Source: Bacteroidaceae bacterium (GTDB taxonomy: Bacteria > Bacteroidota > Bacteroidia > Bacteroidales > Bacteroidaceae). Taken from it: a stretch of DNA of 37,569 bases. The translations under genes were made by a program, and so were the position numbers. Location of the stretch: the NCBI GenBank assembly GCA_021443415.1, contig JABUTZ010000003.1, positions 1 to 37,569 of the forward strand. The letters are read 5' to 3'. The number at the start of each line of letters is the position of its first letter. The stretch's first letter is position 1. Below are positions 1 through 9,041 of this stretch, piece after piece. A model generated the notes under the pieces. The model was not told the DNA's origin. It made no database searches and saw nothing but the letters and a program-made list of their open reading frames with translations.

Positions 1-8
1 GGGGTAGG

Positions 9-74
9 ATCAGTATACGACTGATGTACCTTCAGTATACGACTGATCCTACATCAGTATAGGACTGATGTACC
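9..74. repeat. 22-bp tandem array, 3 units, each with an internal dyad (ATCAGT-N5-ACTGAT)
   Basis: Units ATCAGTATACGACTGAT (9-25), TTCAGTATACGACTGAT (31-47) and ATCAGTATAGGACTGAT (53-69), spaced exactly 22 bp, with 5-nt linkers GTACC/CCTAC/GTACC. May continue left of the window. Confidence 0.9.
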
Positions 75-160
75 CTCGATACGGAAGTGGTTATGCCTTG
101 CCTTTCTACTCGGTTCTTTAAGAGAAGGAAATGATGAGATTTTTCAAGATAGAAAGGCGT

Positions 161-177
161 CTGCCGAAAACCGGCAG
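161..177 (-). terminator. Hairpin CTGCCG-AAAAC-CGGCAG downstream of the TolC-like gene; possible terminator
   Basis: 6-bp perfect stem, 5-nt loop; weak T-tract on the minus strand. Confidence 0.3.
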
Positions 178-285
178 GACAATCTGCTTTTAAGATTCTA
201 TCCCATGCTTAAATCCGGAATTGCACCTTTTGTTAGTTGGATGATAAATTTGATAGTACCTGAATGGAGAAATGTGAGCAGGCTT

Positions 286-1509
286 TTACAGCCTGCTCTT
301 GTAGATTTGTGCCATCGCTTTCTGATAGCGGTTCTCCAATTGCAGCAGGTTCGTCTTGCTTTGGTAGACTACGGATACCTCCACGAAATACTCAATCATG
401 CTGATTTGTCCTCCCACAAGTGCTTGCTTCAGCAGGGCGAGGTCTTGCTGTTGGCCGAAGGTGCGTTCGTATTCCTCCATCGAGGCGTGCAGATTGCGTG
501 CCTCTTCGTAAAGCTGCCATAGCGCGGAAGCGGTCTGAAAAGCCGCATTCTCCTTCTGGGCATCAATGTTGAGGACTTGTGCCTTGGCCATTTTCACCTT
601 GCTGCGATTTTCGAATATCGGGAAAGAGAAGCCTACTACCACGCCGTTCAGTGGGCGTCCCGATTCAGTGTTCCGACGATAGCCCAATTCCAGTTTCGGC
701 AACCATCCTTGCCTGCTTGCCAAGGCACGTTGCCGGGCAGCAGAACTTTCGCCTTGCAAAGCTTGCAGCGTGGGGTCGGAAGCCAGTAATTCGGCAACTA
801 CGGGACGGAAATCAGCGGGCAGGGGAACAGCCGGGTACTCCGTCAGATGGAGGGTTCGGGCAGTGGGATAGCTGTCGGGCATGGTACGTCCGGGCACGAA
901 CGACCGATTCCCGTTGAGTGCGACCAACTCTTTTATCTTATTGTCCAAGGCGGTCTGGTTCAAACGGACTTCCGTGCGCACATTCAGTAATTCCAGGTTA
1001 ATCTTGTTGGTTTCCAGTATATTGGCATCGCCTGTTTTAAGACGTTGGGCATACAAGGCAGACAGTTCTTCGGCATTCTTCAGCCGTTCGTCGAGCAGGC
1101 TTTGCAGGCTTTGCAGCATGATGATGTCCAGGCATACCTCTTTTGCTTGGAGCAATATCTGCTGACGGAAAGCGGTGGCTTGCGCGTCGAGCGCATTCGT
1201 CTTGAGGCGGTTCATTTTTCCCCTCGTCACATAAAGGGTGGGGAAGTCGAAACTTTGGGAGACGACCAGTTCACTGGCCGTTTCATTACTACTGCCCGAA
1301 TCCCATAGGTGGGCATAAGACAGTGTAGGGTCGGGCAGGTTGTTGTCGGTCTTGTTCTCCAGCTTCTGCGAAGCGATGAGGTACGCATTGGCTTGCAACT
1401 CTTTATTGTTGGCTTCTATCTGCCGAAGAACGTCATCCATGCCGGATGTTTGTGCGCGCATCCCTGCAAATGAGAGGACGGCTGCACTGAGTAGGAAAAT
1501 CTGTTTCAT
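286..1509 (-). CDS. TolC-family outer membrane protein of heavy-metal RND efflux (CusC-like)
   Basis: 407 aa, signal peptide, coiled-coil OEP-type composition; adjacent to RND pump and adaptor genes. Confidence 0.88.
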   Translation of the reverse strand: MKQIFLLSAAVLSFAGMRAQTSGMDDVLRQIEANNKELQANAYLIASQKLENKTDNNLPDPTLSYAHLWDSGSSNETASELVVSQSFDFPTLYVTRGKMNRLKTNALDAQATAFRQQILLQAKEVCLDIIMLQSLQSLLDERLKNAEELSALYAQRLKTGDANILETNKINLELLNVRTEVRLNQTALDNKIKELVALNGNRSFVPGRTMPDSYPTARTLHLTEYPAVPLPADFRPVVAELLASDPTLQALQGESSAARQRALASRQGWLPKLELGYRRNTESGRPLNGVVVGFSFPIFENRSKVKMAKAQVLNIDAQKENAAFQTASALWQLYEEARNLHASMEEYERTFGQQQDLALLKQALVGGQISMIEYFVEVSVVYQSKTNLLQLENRYQKAMAQIYKSRL

Positions 1510-1574
1510 AACGGAAGCCTCTCTCCTGTCCTCTCCTGTAGAGGGGGCAGGATGAGAGTTTTTTTTATTTGTAT

Positions 1575-4500
1575 TTACTTAGTCGGATATCTCTTTCCTC
1601 TCTCTATGGAGGAGAGGCTGTAAACTATCGGTACAATAAACCCGTTCAGGAACGTAGAGGTCAGCAGTCCGCCCAAAATCACTTTGGCCATCGGACTTTG
1701 TATCTCGTTGCCCGGCAGGTCGCCGCCGAGTGCCAGCGGGATGAGTGCCAAAGCGGATGACAAGGCTGTCATCAGAATCGGGTTCAGACGATCCAGCGAA
1801 CCGCGTACAATACTGTCGTGCAGACTGTAACCTTCTCCTTGAAGATGCTTGTAGTGGCTGATGAGCAACATCCCGTTCCGGGTGGCGATGCCAAACAAGG
1901 ATATGAACCCGATGATGGCAGGAATGCTGACCTCGCCCGTTGTGACAAGCAGGGCAAATACACCGCCAATCAAGGCCAATGGCAGATTGATGAGGATGAT
2001 GGCACTCTCTTTCACACTGCGGAACTCATGATAAAGCAGCAGGAAGATGACCACGATGGATATGAACGAGGTCAGTGCCAGTGTGCGGCTTGCAGCTTGT
2101 TCGCTTTCAAACTGGCCTCCATATTCAAGGTGGTAGCCTTCCGGCAGGTTTATCTGGTTGTCCACCCGTTGCTGTATGTCATTCACCACACTTCGCAGGT
2201 CGCGGTCCGCCACATTGGCGGAGATGACGATTTTACGTTTCACGTTCTCTCGGCTGATAGTGTTCGGCCCCATGGCAGAACGGATTTCCGCCACATAGTT
2301 CAACGGGATTTTCTGTCCGTCGCCCGTATCAATCATCAGGTTGCCTATTCGCTCCATCCCGTTGCGAAGGTTCTCTTTGATGCGGACGGTAATATCGAAA
2401 CTCTGTGCCTTCTCATAAACCTGAGAGACGGTTTCGCCTGCCAGACAAATGTTGACCGCTTCTGCGAATTCCGGTAGCGTAATGCCATATTTGGCAAGCA
2501 TCTCCCGCTTGGGCGAGAGGATAAGCTGCGGCCGTTCGATCTGTTGCTCCACGTTTAAGTCGGCAATTCCGGGAATGTCTTGAATGGCGTTCTTGATTTC
2601 GTTGCCTAAAGCGAACATGCGGTTCAGGTCGTCACCAAAGAGCTTGATGGCGATATTGGCCTTCGTTCCGGATAGCATGGCGTCGATGCGGTGGCTGATG
2701 GGTTGTCCTATTTCGATGTTGGCTCCCACGATGTTGCCTAACTTCTCGCGTACTTCGGCCACGAGCTCGCTACGCGGACGATTCTTCAGCTCAAAGGGAG
2801 CTTCAATCTCTGAAACGTTTACGCCCAAGGCGTGCTCGTCCAGTTCGGCACGCCCCGTTTTACGAGCCACGGTCTGTATTTCGGGAATGGAAAGCAGCAA
2901 TTCTTCGGCACGGCGTCCCATCTTATCGCTCTCCTCCAGCGAGATGCCGGGGAGCGATGATAAGTTGATGGTAAACGAACCCTCGTTGAAGGGAGGAAGA
3001 AAAGAGCGTCCCAAAGTGAAGAAACAGGCAAGTGCCGTTATGAACAGCACGATGCTGCCTCCCAGCACGCTTCTTGTATGTGCTAAAACCCAAGTCAGCG
3101 CTTGCTCGTACCATTCTTTCATTTTGCGTGCCACGACGGATTCACCATTTACACATTCTTTTTTCCCGATACTTTCTTTTCCCAGCAGATAGGAGCAGAG
3201 TACCGGTGTGACGGTCAGTGCCACAACGGTGGAGGCGGCCAGTGCCACGATGAATGCAATACCCAAAGGAACGAGCATCCTGCCTTCCATACCGCTCAGG
3301 AAGAACAGGGGCACGAAGCTCACGATGATTATTAATGTAGAGTTGAGGATGGGCATGCGCACTTCTTTGGAGGCGTTGAACACCACTTCTGTGACAGGCA
3401 GTTGTTCCTCGACGGGTTTCTGCCGGTTTTCGCGCAGCCGCTTGTACACGTTTTCCACATCCACAATGGCATCGTCTACCAGCGAGCCGATGGCGATGGC
3501 CATGCCACCGAGGCTCATGGTGTTGATGGTAAATCCCATGTAGTGCAGGGCAAGAACGGAGGTTATCAACGACAGGGGCAGCGATACCAGTGAGATGACC
3601 GTGGTACGTACATTGGCAAGGAATAGGAAAAGGACGATGACTACGAAGATACCACCCTCCAACAGCGACTTCTGCACGTTTCCGATGGAGCTTTCGATGA
3701 AACGGCTTTGACGGAAAATGTCTGTAGATACTTTCACGTCGGGAGGCAGGTTCTTTTGCAGCTCCTTCAGTGAAGTTTCCAGTTTGTCGGTCAGCTCCAG
3801 AGTACTTGTTGCGGGTTGCTTGGTGACGGTCATCAGCACGGCAGCTTTACCGCGCTCCGAGGCAGTACCCAGTCGCGGCAGTTTGGCTCCTGTGCTGATG
3901 TCGGCAATGTCTTCCAGCAAGACGGGGGCGTGTGAAGCGTCCTTGCTGCGCACAACGGCCTTGCCCATACGTTCTGTGCGGTCGGTGGACAATAGGCCAC
4001 GTACAATGTATTCGTTGCCATACTCATAAAGCACTCCGCCGTTGGCGTTCAGATTCATTTGGCGTGTTGCATCCATCACTTCATCGAGACTGATGTCGTA
4101 ATGGCGCATCCGTTCCGGATCTAATTGAATCTGATATTCCTTGATGTCCCCACCCAATACGGCGACCTGAGCCACACCTCCGGTGGAGAGCAGGCGCGGA
4201 CGTATGATGCGGTCGGCGATGGTGCGCAAATCCAGCATGGAAGTAGAGTCTGCCGTCAGGCCCACAATCAGCATCTCGCCTAAGATGGACGATTGTGGCC
4301 CTAATGTCGGTTTACCCACATTGGGCGGTAATGATTCGCTGACTATGGGGAGCTTCTCGCTGACAATCTGACGGGCTAAGTAAATATCCGTATCCCAGTC
4401 AAATTCCACCCACACAACGGAAAACCCGTTTGTGGAAGAGGAACGTACACGGCGTACGCCGGTTGCACCGTTCACGACCGTTTCAACAGGGAAGGTGACA

Positions 4501-4715
4501 AGCTGTTCCACCTCTTCTGCCGCCATACCGTTGGCTTCGGTCATGATGACCACCGTAGTTGCGTTAAGGTCGGGAAACACGTCCACTTCCGTATGCATGG
4601 CGGTATATGTACCGCCAATCAGCAACAGCATGGATGCTGTCAACACCAGCATGCGGTTGCCAAGCGAATAACTGATTATCTTGTTTAACACGTTTGCTAT
4701 ATTTATATTTATCAA
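1575..4715 (-). CDS. CusA/CzcA-family heavy-metal efflux RND transporter
   Basis: 1046 aa; typical HAE1/HME RND features (TEVDVFPDLNATTVVIMTEANGMAAEEVEQLVTFPVE; GGMAIAIGSLVDDAIVDVENVYKRL). Confidence 0.95.
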   Translation of the reverse strand: MININIANVLNKIISYSLGNRMLVLTASMLLLIGGTYTAMHTEVDVFPDLNATTVVIMTEANGMAAEEVEQLVTFPVETVVNGATGVRRVRSSSTNGFSVVWVEFDWDTDIYLARQIVSEKLPIVSESLPPNVGKPTLGPQSSILGEMLIVGLTADSTSMLDLRTIADRIIRPRLLSTGGVAQVAVLGGDIKEYQIQLDPERMRHYDISLDEVMDATRQMNLNANGGVLYEYGNEYIVRGLLSTDRTERMGKAVVRSKDASHAPVLLEDIADISTGAKLPRLGTASERGKAAVLMTVTKQPATSTLELTDKLETSLKELQKNLPPDVKVSTDIFRQSRFIESSIGNVQKSLLEGGIFVVIVLFLFLANVRTTVISLVSLPLSLITSVLALHYMGFTINTMSLGGMAIAIGSLVDDAIVDVENVYKRLRENRQKPVEEQLPVTEVVFNASKEVRMPILNSTLIIIVSFVPLFFLSGMEGRMLVPLGIAFIVALAASTVVALTVTPVLCSYLLGKESIGKKECVNGESVVARKMKEWYEQALTWVLAHTRSVLGGSIVLFITALACFFTLGRSFLPPFNEGSFTINLSSLPGISLEESDKMGRRAEELLLSIPEIQTVARKTGRAELDEHALGVNVSEIEAPFELKNRPRSELVAEVREKLGNIVGANIEIGQPISHRIDAMLSGTKANIAIKLFGDDLNRMFALGNEIKNAIQDIPGIADLNVEQQIERPQLILSPKREMLAKYGITLPEFAEAVNICLAGETVSQVYEKAQSFDITVRIKENLRNGMERIGNLMIDTGDGQKIPLNYVAEIRSAMGPNTISRENVKRKIVISANVADRDLRSVVNDIQQRVDNQINLPEGYHLEYGGQFESEQAASRTLALTSFISIVVIFLLLYHEFRSVKESAIILINLPLALIGGVFALLVTTGEVSIPAIIGFISLFGIATRNGMLLISHYKHLQGEGYSLHDSIVRGSLDRLNPILMTALSSALALIPLALGGDLPGNEIQSPMAKVILGGLLTSTFLNGFIVPIVYSLSSIERGKRYPTK

Positions 4716-4742
4716 TTCTGCGTTTGTTCAATCGGAGGAGGC

Positions 4743-5942
4743 TTAATGTTCGTGGCTATGAGCCGGGATGCCATTGGCTGCCGAAGCCAGTTTAACCTGA
4801 TAGGCTCCTTGAGTCACCACACGAGCCCCGGCTTTCACTCCGGAGAGTATCTGTACACATTCTCCATTGTCTGCGCCAAGAGTCACCAACTGTTTCCGAT
4901 ACCCCTCTTCGTCCAGTTGCAAGTAGACGAAGAAACTGCCTTGTTCCTCTGTAAGTGCGCTGTGGGGCAGGGCGATGACGTTCTCCATCGGTGAAGAAAG
5001 CAGGAAAACTTCTACGTACGACCCGGGGATGATGTCTCCTTTGTTGTCGAATTCGAAAGTTACGGGGACGTAGTATCCGTTTTCGCCCGAGGCTTTCCCG
5101 TAAGAGAGCATGCGGCCGCCCAAATCTTTCAGCGCATACACCTTATTATTATAAGGAGTACGGAAGTTGGCCGTACCGATGGTGCGCAGGTAAGGATAAT
5201 ACTTTTCAGACACATCGGCACGCAGGAACAATCTTCTGTTTTGAGTGATGCTCGCCAGAGGCTGGCCTATGGCTACGTAGTCGCCTTCTTTCACCAGCAA
5301 GTCCTTCACATATCCGCCGATAGGGGCAACTACCGTTTGTCCACCGGCAGAGTGATTCTTGGCTACCGACTCGTAGCTGATACGGGCGTTCTGATAGGTT
5401 TGTTCGGCTTGGGTAAATTCCTTTTCCGACACTATCTTGTTGTCTACAAGCGCTTTCATGCGCTCGTATTCTTTCTTGGAGGCTTCATAGGCCACACGGG
5501 CTTTTTGTACCGGGTCACCATCGGCCATGCCCTTTGATGACAATATGGCCAGTGCAGTACCTTTGCTTACGTCCATGCCTTCAATCACCTTGCCTTTGAA
5601 TGACACGATGCCTGCCACGGGGGCTACCACCATGCTTTCCTCTCCTTGGGCGGCCAGCACTTGTCCTCCGGTTCTGATAACTTGATGGAAAACTCCCGGT
5701 TCTACAGTGCTCACAACTATGCCGGCAGCTTGTGCTTTGGCAGGGGGAAGGATGATTTCATCGCTTCCGTCATCATTGTTTTTTTGTTCCTCATGCTCGT
5801 GGTTACAATCTTTGTGGGCATGATTATGTTGTTCATGATTGTGAGTCTCATGATTGTGTCCTTCGTGGCAATTTTCGGACTTACTGTTACAGGAGCCTAA
5901 CAGGAATAATCCTATGACTCCCGTGAAAAAGATTTTTCTCAT
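4743..5942 (-). CDS. Efflux RND periplasmic adaptor lipoprotein (CusB/CzcB-like) with His-rich N-terminus
   Basis: Start placed at MRKIFFTGVIGLFLLGSC (lipobox); His-rich HEGHNHETHNHEQHNHAHKDCNHEHEEQ; biotinyl/lipoyl-like hairpin. Confidence 0.92.
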   Translation of the reverse strand: MRKIFFTGVIGLFLLGSCNSKSENCHEGHNHETHNHEQHNHAHKDCNHEHEEQKNNDDGSDEIILPPAKAQAAGIVVSTVEPGVFHQVIRTGGQVLAAQGEESMVVAPVAGIVSFKGKVIEGMDVSKGTALAILSSKGMADGDPVQKARVAYEASKKEYERMKALVDNKIVSEKEFTQAEQTYQNARISYESVAKNHSAGGQTVVAPIGGYVKDLLVKEGDYVAIGQPLASITQNRRLFLRADVSEKYYPYLRTIGTANFRTPYNNKVYALKDLGGRMLSYGKASGENGYYVPVTFEFDNKGDIIPGSYVEVFLLSSPMENVIALPHSALTEEQGSFFVYLQLDEEGYRKQLVTLGADNGECVQILSGVKAGARVVTQGAYQVKLASAANGIPAHSHEH

Positions 5943-6034
5943 GATGTTTGTTCTTGCTTTTTGTTTGGGTGCAAAATGGGGGAATGGAGCGTGCAATCCG
6001 GTTGCCAGCTCTCAAATAGGTGTAAAAACGGCCT

Positions 6035-6052
6035 TCGATAATTAATTATCGA
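6035..6052. promoter_or_regulatory. 18-bp perfect palindrome TCGATAATTAATTATCGA, candidate operator
   Basis: Exact dyad in the gap between the His/Cys-rich ORF stop (6059) and the adaptor start (5942). Confidence 0.5.
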
Positions 6053-6058
6053 TAGCGT

Positions 6059-6463
6059 TTAAGCAAGAACAGAAGGAGGGGCGCGAAGTCCCGCGACACG
6101 TGTGATAAATGTGCCGTGAAGAGATTCCAGATAGATGCAATCCTGCCTTCGTGAGTCAAGTTCGGGTAGAATTAATAAATTGGAAAGCGGCTCTATGAAT
6201 AAAGTGACCGCCCATAAGGTTTCGGAATGCGAAGAAACGCCGGCTCCGGGAGTTTGTTGCACGAAATGAGTCGTGAGGCATCCGGTGTCGCAACAGCAAT
6301 GTCCGGCGTCGGAAGTATGGTGATGTTCGCAGCAGTCGGCGGTGATATCGTTCTTCATACATATCAGTCCGTCTGCATGATGATGGTGGGGAATGACAGG
6401 GACCATCAGCATGATCAGGCTGATGAAGAGAAGAAGTACGGATATGTGCTGTCTCTTTTTCAT
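6059..6463 (-). CDS. Small His/Cys-rich membrane-anchored protein (DUF6769-like; family name tentative)
   Basis: Start placed at MKKRQHISVLLLFISLIML; motifs HHHHADGLICMKNDITADCCEHHHTSDAGHCCCDTGC; promoter-like TATCTTTG just upstream. Confidence 0.72.
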   Translation of the reverse strand: MKKRQHISVLLLFISLIMLMVPVIPHHHHADGLICMKNDITADCCEHHHTSDAGHCCCDTGCLTTHFVQQTPGAGVSSHSETLWAVTLFIEPLSNLLILPELDSRRQDCIYLESLHGTFITRVAGLRAPPSVLA

Positions 6464-6484
6464 TCCTTTATCTTTGTATGGGCG

Positions 6485-6492
6485 CAAAGATA
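6485..6492 (-). promoter_or_regulatory. Bacteroidales -7 box TATCTTTG
   Basis: Reverse complement CAAAGATA at 6485-6492, about 20 bp upstream of the 6463 start. Confidence 0.55.
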
Positions 6493-6538
6493 AAGGTTCG
6501 TGATTTAATAAGCAAGCGTAGAAAGGTAAAAAAACGGC

Positions 6539-8176
6539 TTATTTCCTCTCCAGTTCGCGCAACGAATCCATTTTCTTCTTCTCGAGGAACTCGTAGATGC
6601 CGCTCAAATGCTCTTTCACCTGCTTGTTGCCGAATTCGTAAACCTTGCTCACCAGCCCGTCCAGAAAGTCGCGGTCGTGGCTTACGAGGATGAGGGTACC
6701 GTCAAAATCCAGAAGGGCTTGTTTCAGGATGTCTTTGGTCTTTATATCCAGATGGTTGGTAGGTTCGTCCAATATCAACAGGTTGACCGGTTCGAGCAAC
6801 AGCTTGATCATGGCAAGGCGTGTGCGCTCTCCGCCCGAAAGCACCTTTACCTTCTTCATGGACTCTTCGGGGCCGCCGAACATGAAAGCACCCAGCAAGT
6901 CGCGTATCTTGTTGCGAATTTCTCCTTTTGCCACATCGTCGATGGTTTGGAACACTGTCAGGTTCTCATCCAGCAAAGATGCTTGGTTTTGTGCAAAGTA
7001 GCCTATCTGTACGTTGTGCCCTATTGTGAGTGTGCCTTCATGTTCTATTTCGTTCATGATGCATTTCACTAAAGTAGATTTTCCTTCGCCGTTCTTTCCT
7101 ACAAAGGCCACCTTGTCGCCCCGTTCTATGGTGAGGTTGGCATTTCTGAACACCACATGCTCCCCATAACTTTTGCCCACGCTTTCCATGATGACAGGAT
7201 AATTGCCCGAACGGGGCGAAGGAGGGAATTTGAGTCGCAGTGCCGAGGTGTCTTCCTCGTCTACTTCAAGAAGTTCCAGCTTTTCCAGCATTTTTACCCG
7301 GCTTTGCACTTGCAGGGTTTTGGAATATGTACCTTTGAAGCGTTCGATGAATTCTTTGGTCTCGGCAATGAACTTCTGCTGTTCGTCGTATGCTTTCTGC
7401 TGTTGTTCGCGGCGTTCTTTACGCAGTTCCAGGTATTTGGAATAGTTTACTTTGTAATCATAAATCCGCCCCATGGTTACTTCGATGGTACGGGTAGTGA
7501 TGTTATCCACGAACTTGCGGTCGTGGCTGATGACGATGACCGCTTTCCCGTTGTTGATAAGGAAATCTTCCAGCCATTGTATGGATTCTATGTCTAAGTG
7601 GTTCGTCGGTTCGTCCAGTAAGAGTACATCAGGCTTTTGCAATAACAGTTTGGCCAGTTCGATGCGCATGCGCCATCCACCACTGAAGTTGCTGGTGGGG
7701 CGGTCGAAGTCTTCGCGCACAAATCCCAGTCCGAGCAACGCTTTTTCTACATCTTCTTCATAGTTTGTAGCGTCTATGGCATAGAATTTCTCGCTCAGGG
7801 TAGATACGTGCTCGATAAGTTCCATGTAGCTGTCGCTTTCGTAGTCGGTACGCGTCTCAAGTTCTTTATTGAGCCGTTCTATTTCAGCCTCCATTTCGTG
7901 CAGATGGGCAAAAGCTTGCGCTGCCTCCTGAAAGACAGTACGCCCGTCTTCTGTCATGAGGTGCTGAGGCAGGTAGGCTATGATGCAATCTTTGGGAGCA
8001 GATATCTTGCCTCGGGTAGGTTGTCTCACACCTGCCAAAATTTTCAATAAGGTACTTTTACCAGCTCCGTTTTTCCCCATCAGGGCAATGCGGTCTTTTT
8101 CGTTGATAACGAATGATATGTCACTGAATAAAGTGGTGCCGCCAAATTCTACGGCCAGTCCGTCTATGGAAATCAT
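6539..8176 (-). CDS. ABC-F family ATP-binding cassette protein
   Basis: Two Walker A/ABC signature pairs (GKNGAGKST, SGGWRMRIELA, GKNGEGKST, SGGERTRLAM). Start set at MISIDGLAVEF because a promoter box overlaps the upstream ATG. Confidence 0.93.
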   Translation of the reverse strand: MISIDGLAVEFGGTTLFSDISFVINEKDRIALMGKNGAGKSTLLKILAGVRQPTRGKISAPKDCIIAYLPQHLMTEDGRTVFQEAAQAFAHLHEMEAEIERLNKELETRTDYESDSYMELIEHVSTLSEKFYAIDATNYEEDVEKALLGLGFVREDFDRPTSNFSGGWRMRIELAKLLLQKPDVLLLDEPTNHLDIESIQWLEDFLINNGKAVIVISHDRKFVDNITTRTIEVTMGRIYDYKVNYSKYLELRKERREQQQKAYDEQQKFIAETKEFIERFKGTYSKTLQVQSRVKMLEKLELLEVDEEDTSALRLKFPPSPRSGNYPVIMESVGKSYGEHVVFRNANLTIERGDKVAFVGKNGEGKSTLVKCIMNEIEHEGTLTIGHNVQIGYFAQNQASLLDENLTVFQTIDDVAKGEIRNKIRDLLGAFMFGGPEESMKKVKVLSGGERTRLAMIKLLLEPVNLLILDEPTNHLDIKTKDILKQALLDFDGTLILVSHDRDFLDGLVSKVYEFGNKQVKEHLSGIYEFLEKKKMDSLRELERK

Positions 8177-8200
8177 TGCTTCTTCTTTTGAAATAGGGTG

Positions 8201-8208
8201 CAAAGATA
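8201..8208 (-). promoter_or_regulatory. Bacteroidales -7 box TATCTTTG for the ABC-F gene
   Basis: CAAAGATA on the + strand, 25 bp upstream of the 8176 start. Confidence 0.55.
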
Positions 8209-8439
8209 GTGTAAACCGAATAGAGAATAAAAATAAGTTGTTCGTTTTTTTTGTATGGAGGGGTTGTCGGCCTTCGCTTCATGTGAAATCAAAGCATGCG
8301 GATGAAAGCGAACTCTCATCCTGAAATAATGAATGAGAGACTGTTCTTAGGAGGAGGCAGTGAGCTATGCAGCGAGTTAAAAAGGGGGAAAACGGTCGAA
8401 AAGAAGCCGGATAAAAAACTTTTCAAGGAAAATTAGATC

Positions 8440-8458
8440 GTTTCTTATGTTAAGAAAC
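8440..8458. repeat. Perfect inverted repeat GTTTCTTA-TGT-TAAGAAAC upstream of the response-regulator promoter
   Basis: 8-bp perfect arms, 3-nt loop; no T-tract follows. Confidence 0.6.
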
Positions 8459-8501
8459 AGCTTATCTCCTCTAAAAATAAGAACTTTACATTATTTTTTA
8501 T

Positions 8502-8509
8502 TATCTTTG
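8502..8509 (+). promoter_or_regulatory. Bacteroidales -7 box TATCTTTG for the receiver gene
   Basis: TATCTTTG 27 bp upstream of the ATG. Confidence 0.6.
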
Positions 8510-8535
8510 CAACTATAAAACGAAACACAAAGGTC

Positions 8536-8937
8536 ATGGAAACTGAAAAAATGTCGGAAGAGTACCGACCGCTTATTCTGGTCGCAGAAGATGATGAAAG
8601 TAATTTTAAGCTGATAAAAGCTATCATCGGTAAGAAATGCGAGATACTATGGGCAAGAAACGGCGAGGAGATTGTGAATTTATTTAAGGAGAATCGTAGC
8701 AAGGTTGAAGCAGTTTTGATGGATATCAAGATGCCCGTTATGAACGGTCTGGATGCTACGATGCTTATACGTGAGGAGGATAAGGAATTGCCTGTAATTA
8801 TGCAGACAGCTTATGCTTTTATGTCCGATCGTGAGAAGGCTTTGGACTGTGGTGCATCGGAAGTATTAGTGAAGCCGATTACTTTGAATGCTTTACGCAT
8901 GTGCCTAAGCAAGTACCTGCCAAAATTAGTTTGGTAA
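8536..8937 (+). CDS. Stand-alone response-regulator receiver (CheY-like) protein
   Basis: ILVAEDDESN, VLMDIKMPVMNG, MQTAYAF and VLVKPI receiver motifs; no output domain. Confidence 0.93.
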   Translation: METEKMSEEYRPLILVAEDDESNFKLIKAIIGKKCEILWARNGEEIVNLFKENRSKVEAVLMDIKMPVMNGLDATMLIREEDKELPVIMQTAYAFMSDREKALDCGASEVLVKPITLNALRMCLSKYLPKLVW

Positions 8938-8956
8938 GAACGTATCGGTAAAGATT

Positions 8957-9021
8957 ATTAAAACAGCGCTGGGTGGTAAGAATCGTAGTTAGTTACGGTT
9001 TTATCACCCAGTTGTTTTAAT
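8957..9021. terminator. Long-stem hairpin, likely bidirectional terminator between convergent genes
   Basis: ATTAAAACA-gcg-CTGGGTG pairs with CACCCAG-tt-GTTTTAAT; A-tract on the left and T-tract on the right. Confidence 0.6.
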
Positions 9022-9041
9022 CCTTGTTGGCAATTTACTTT

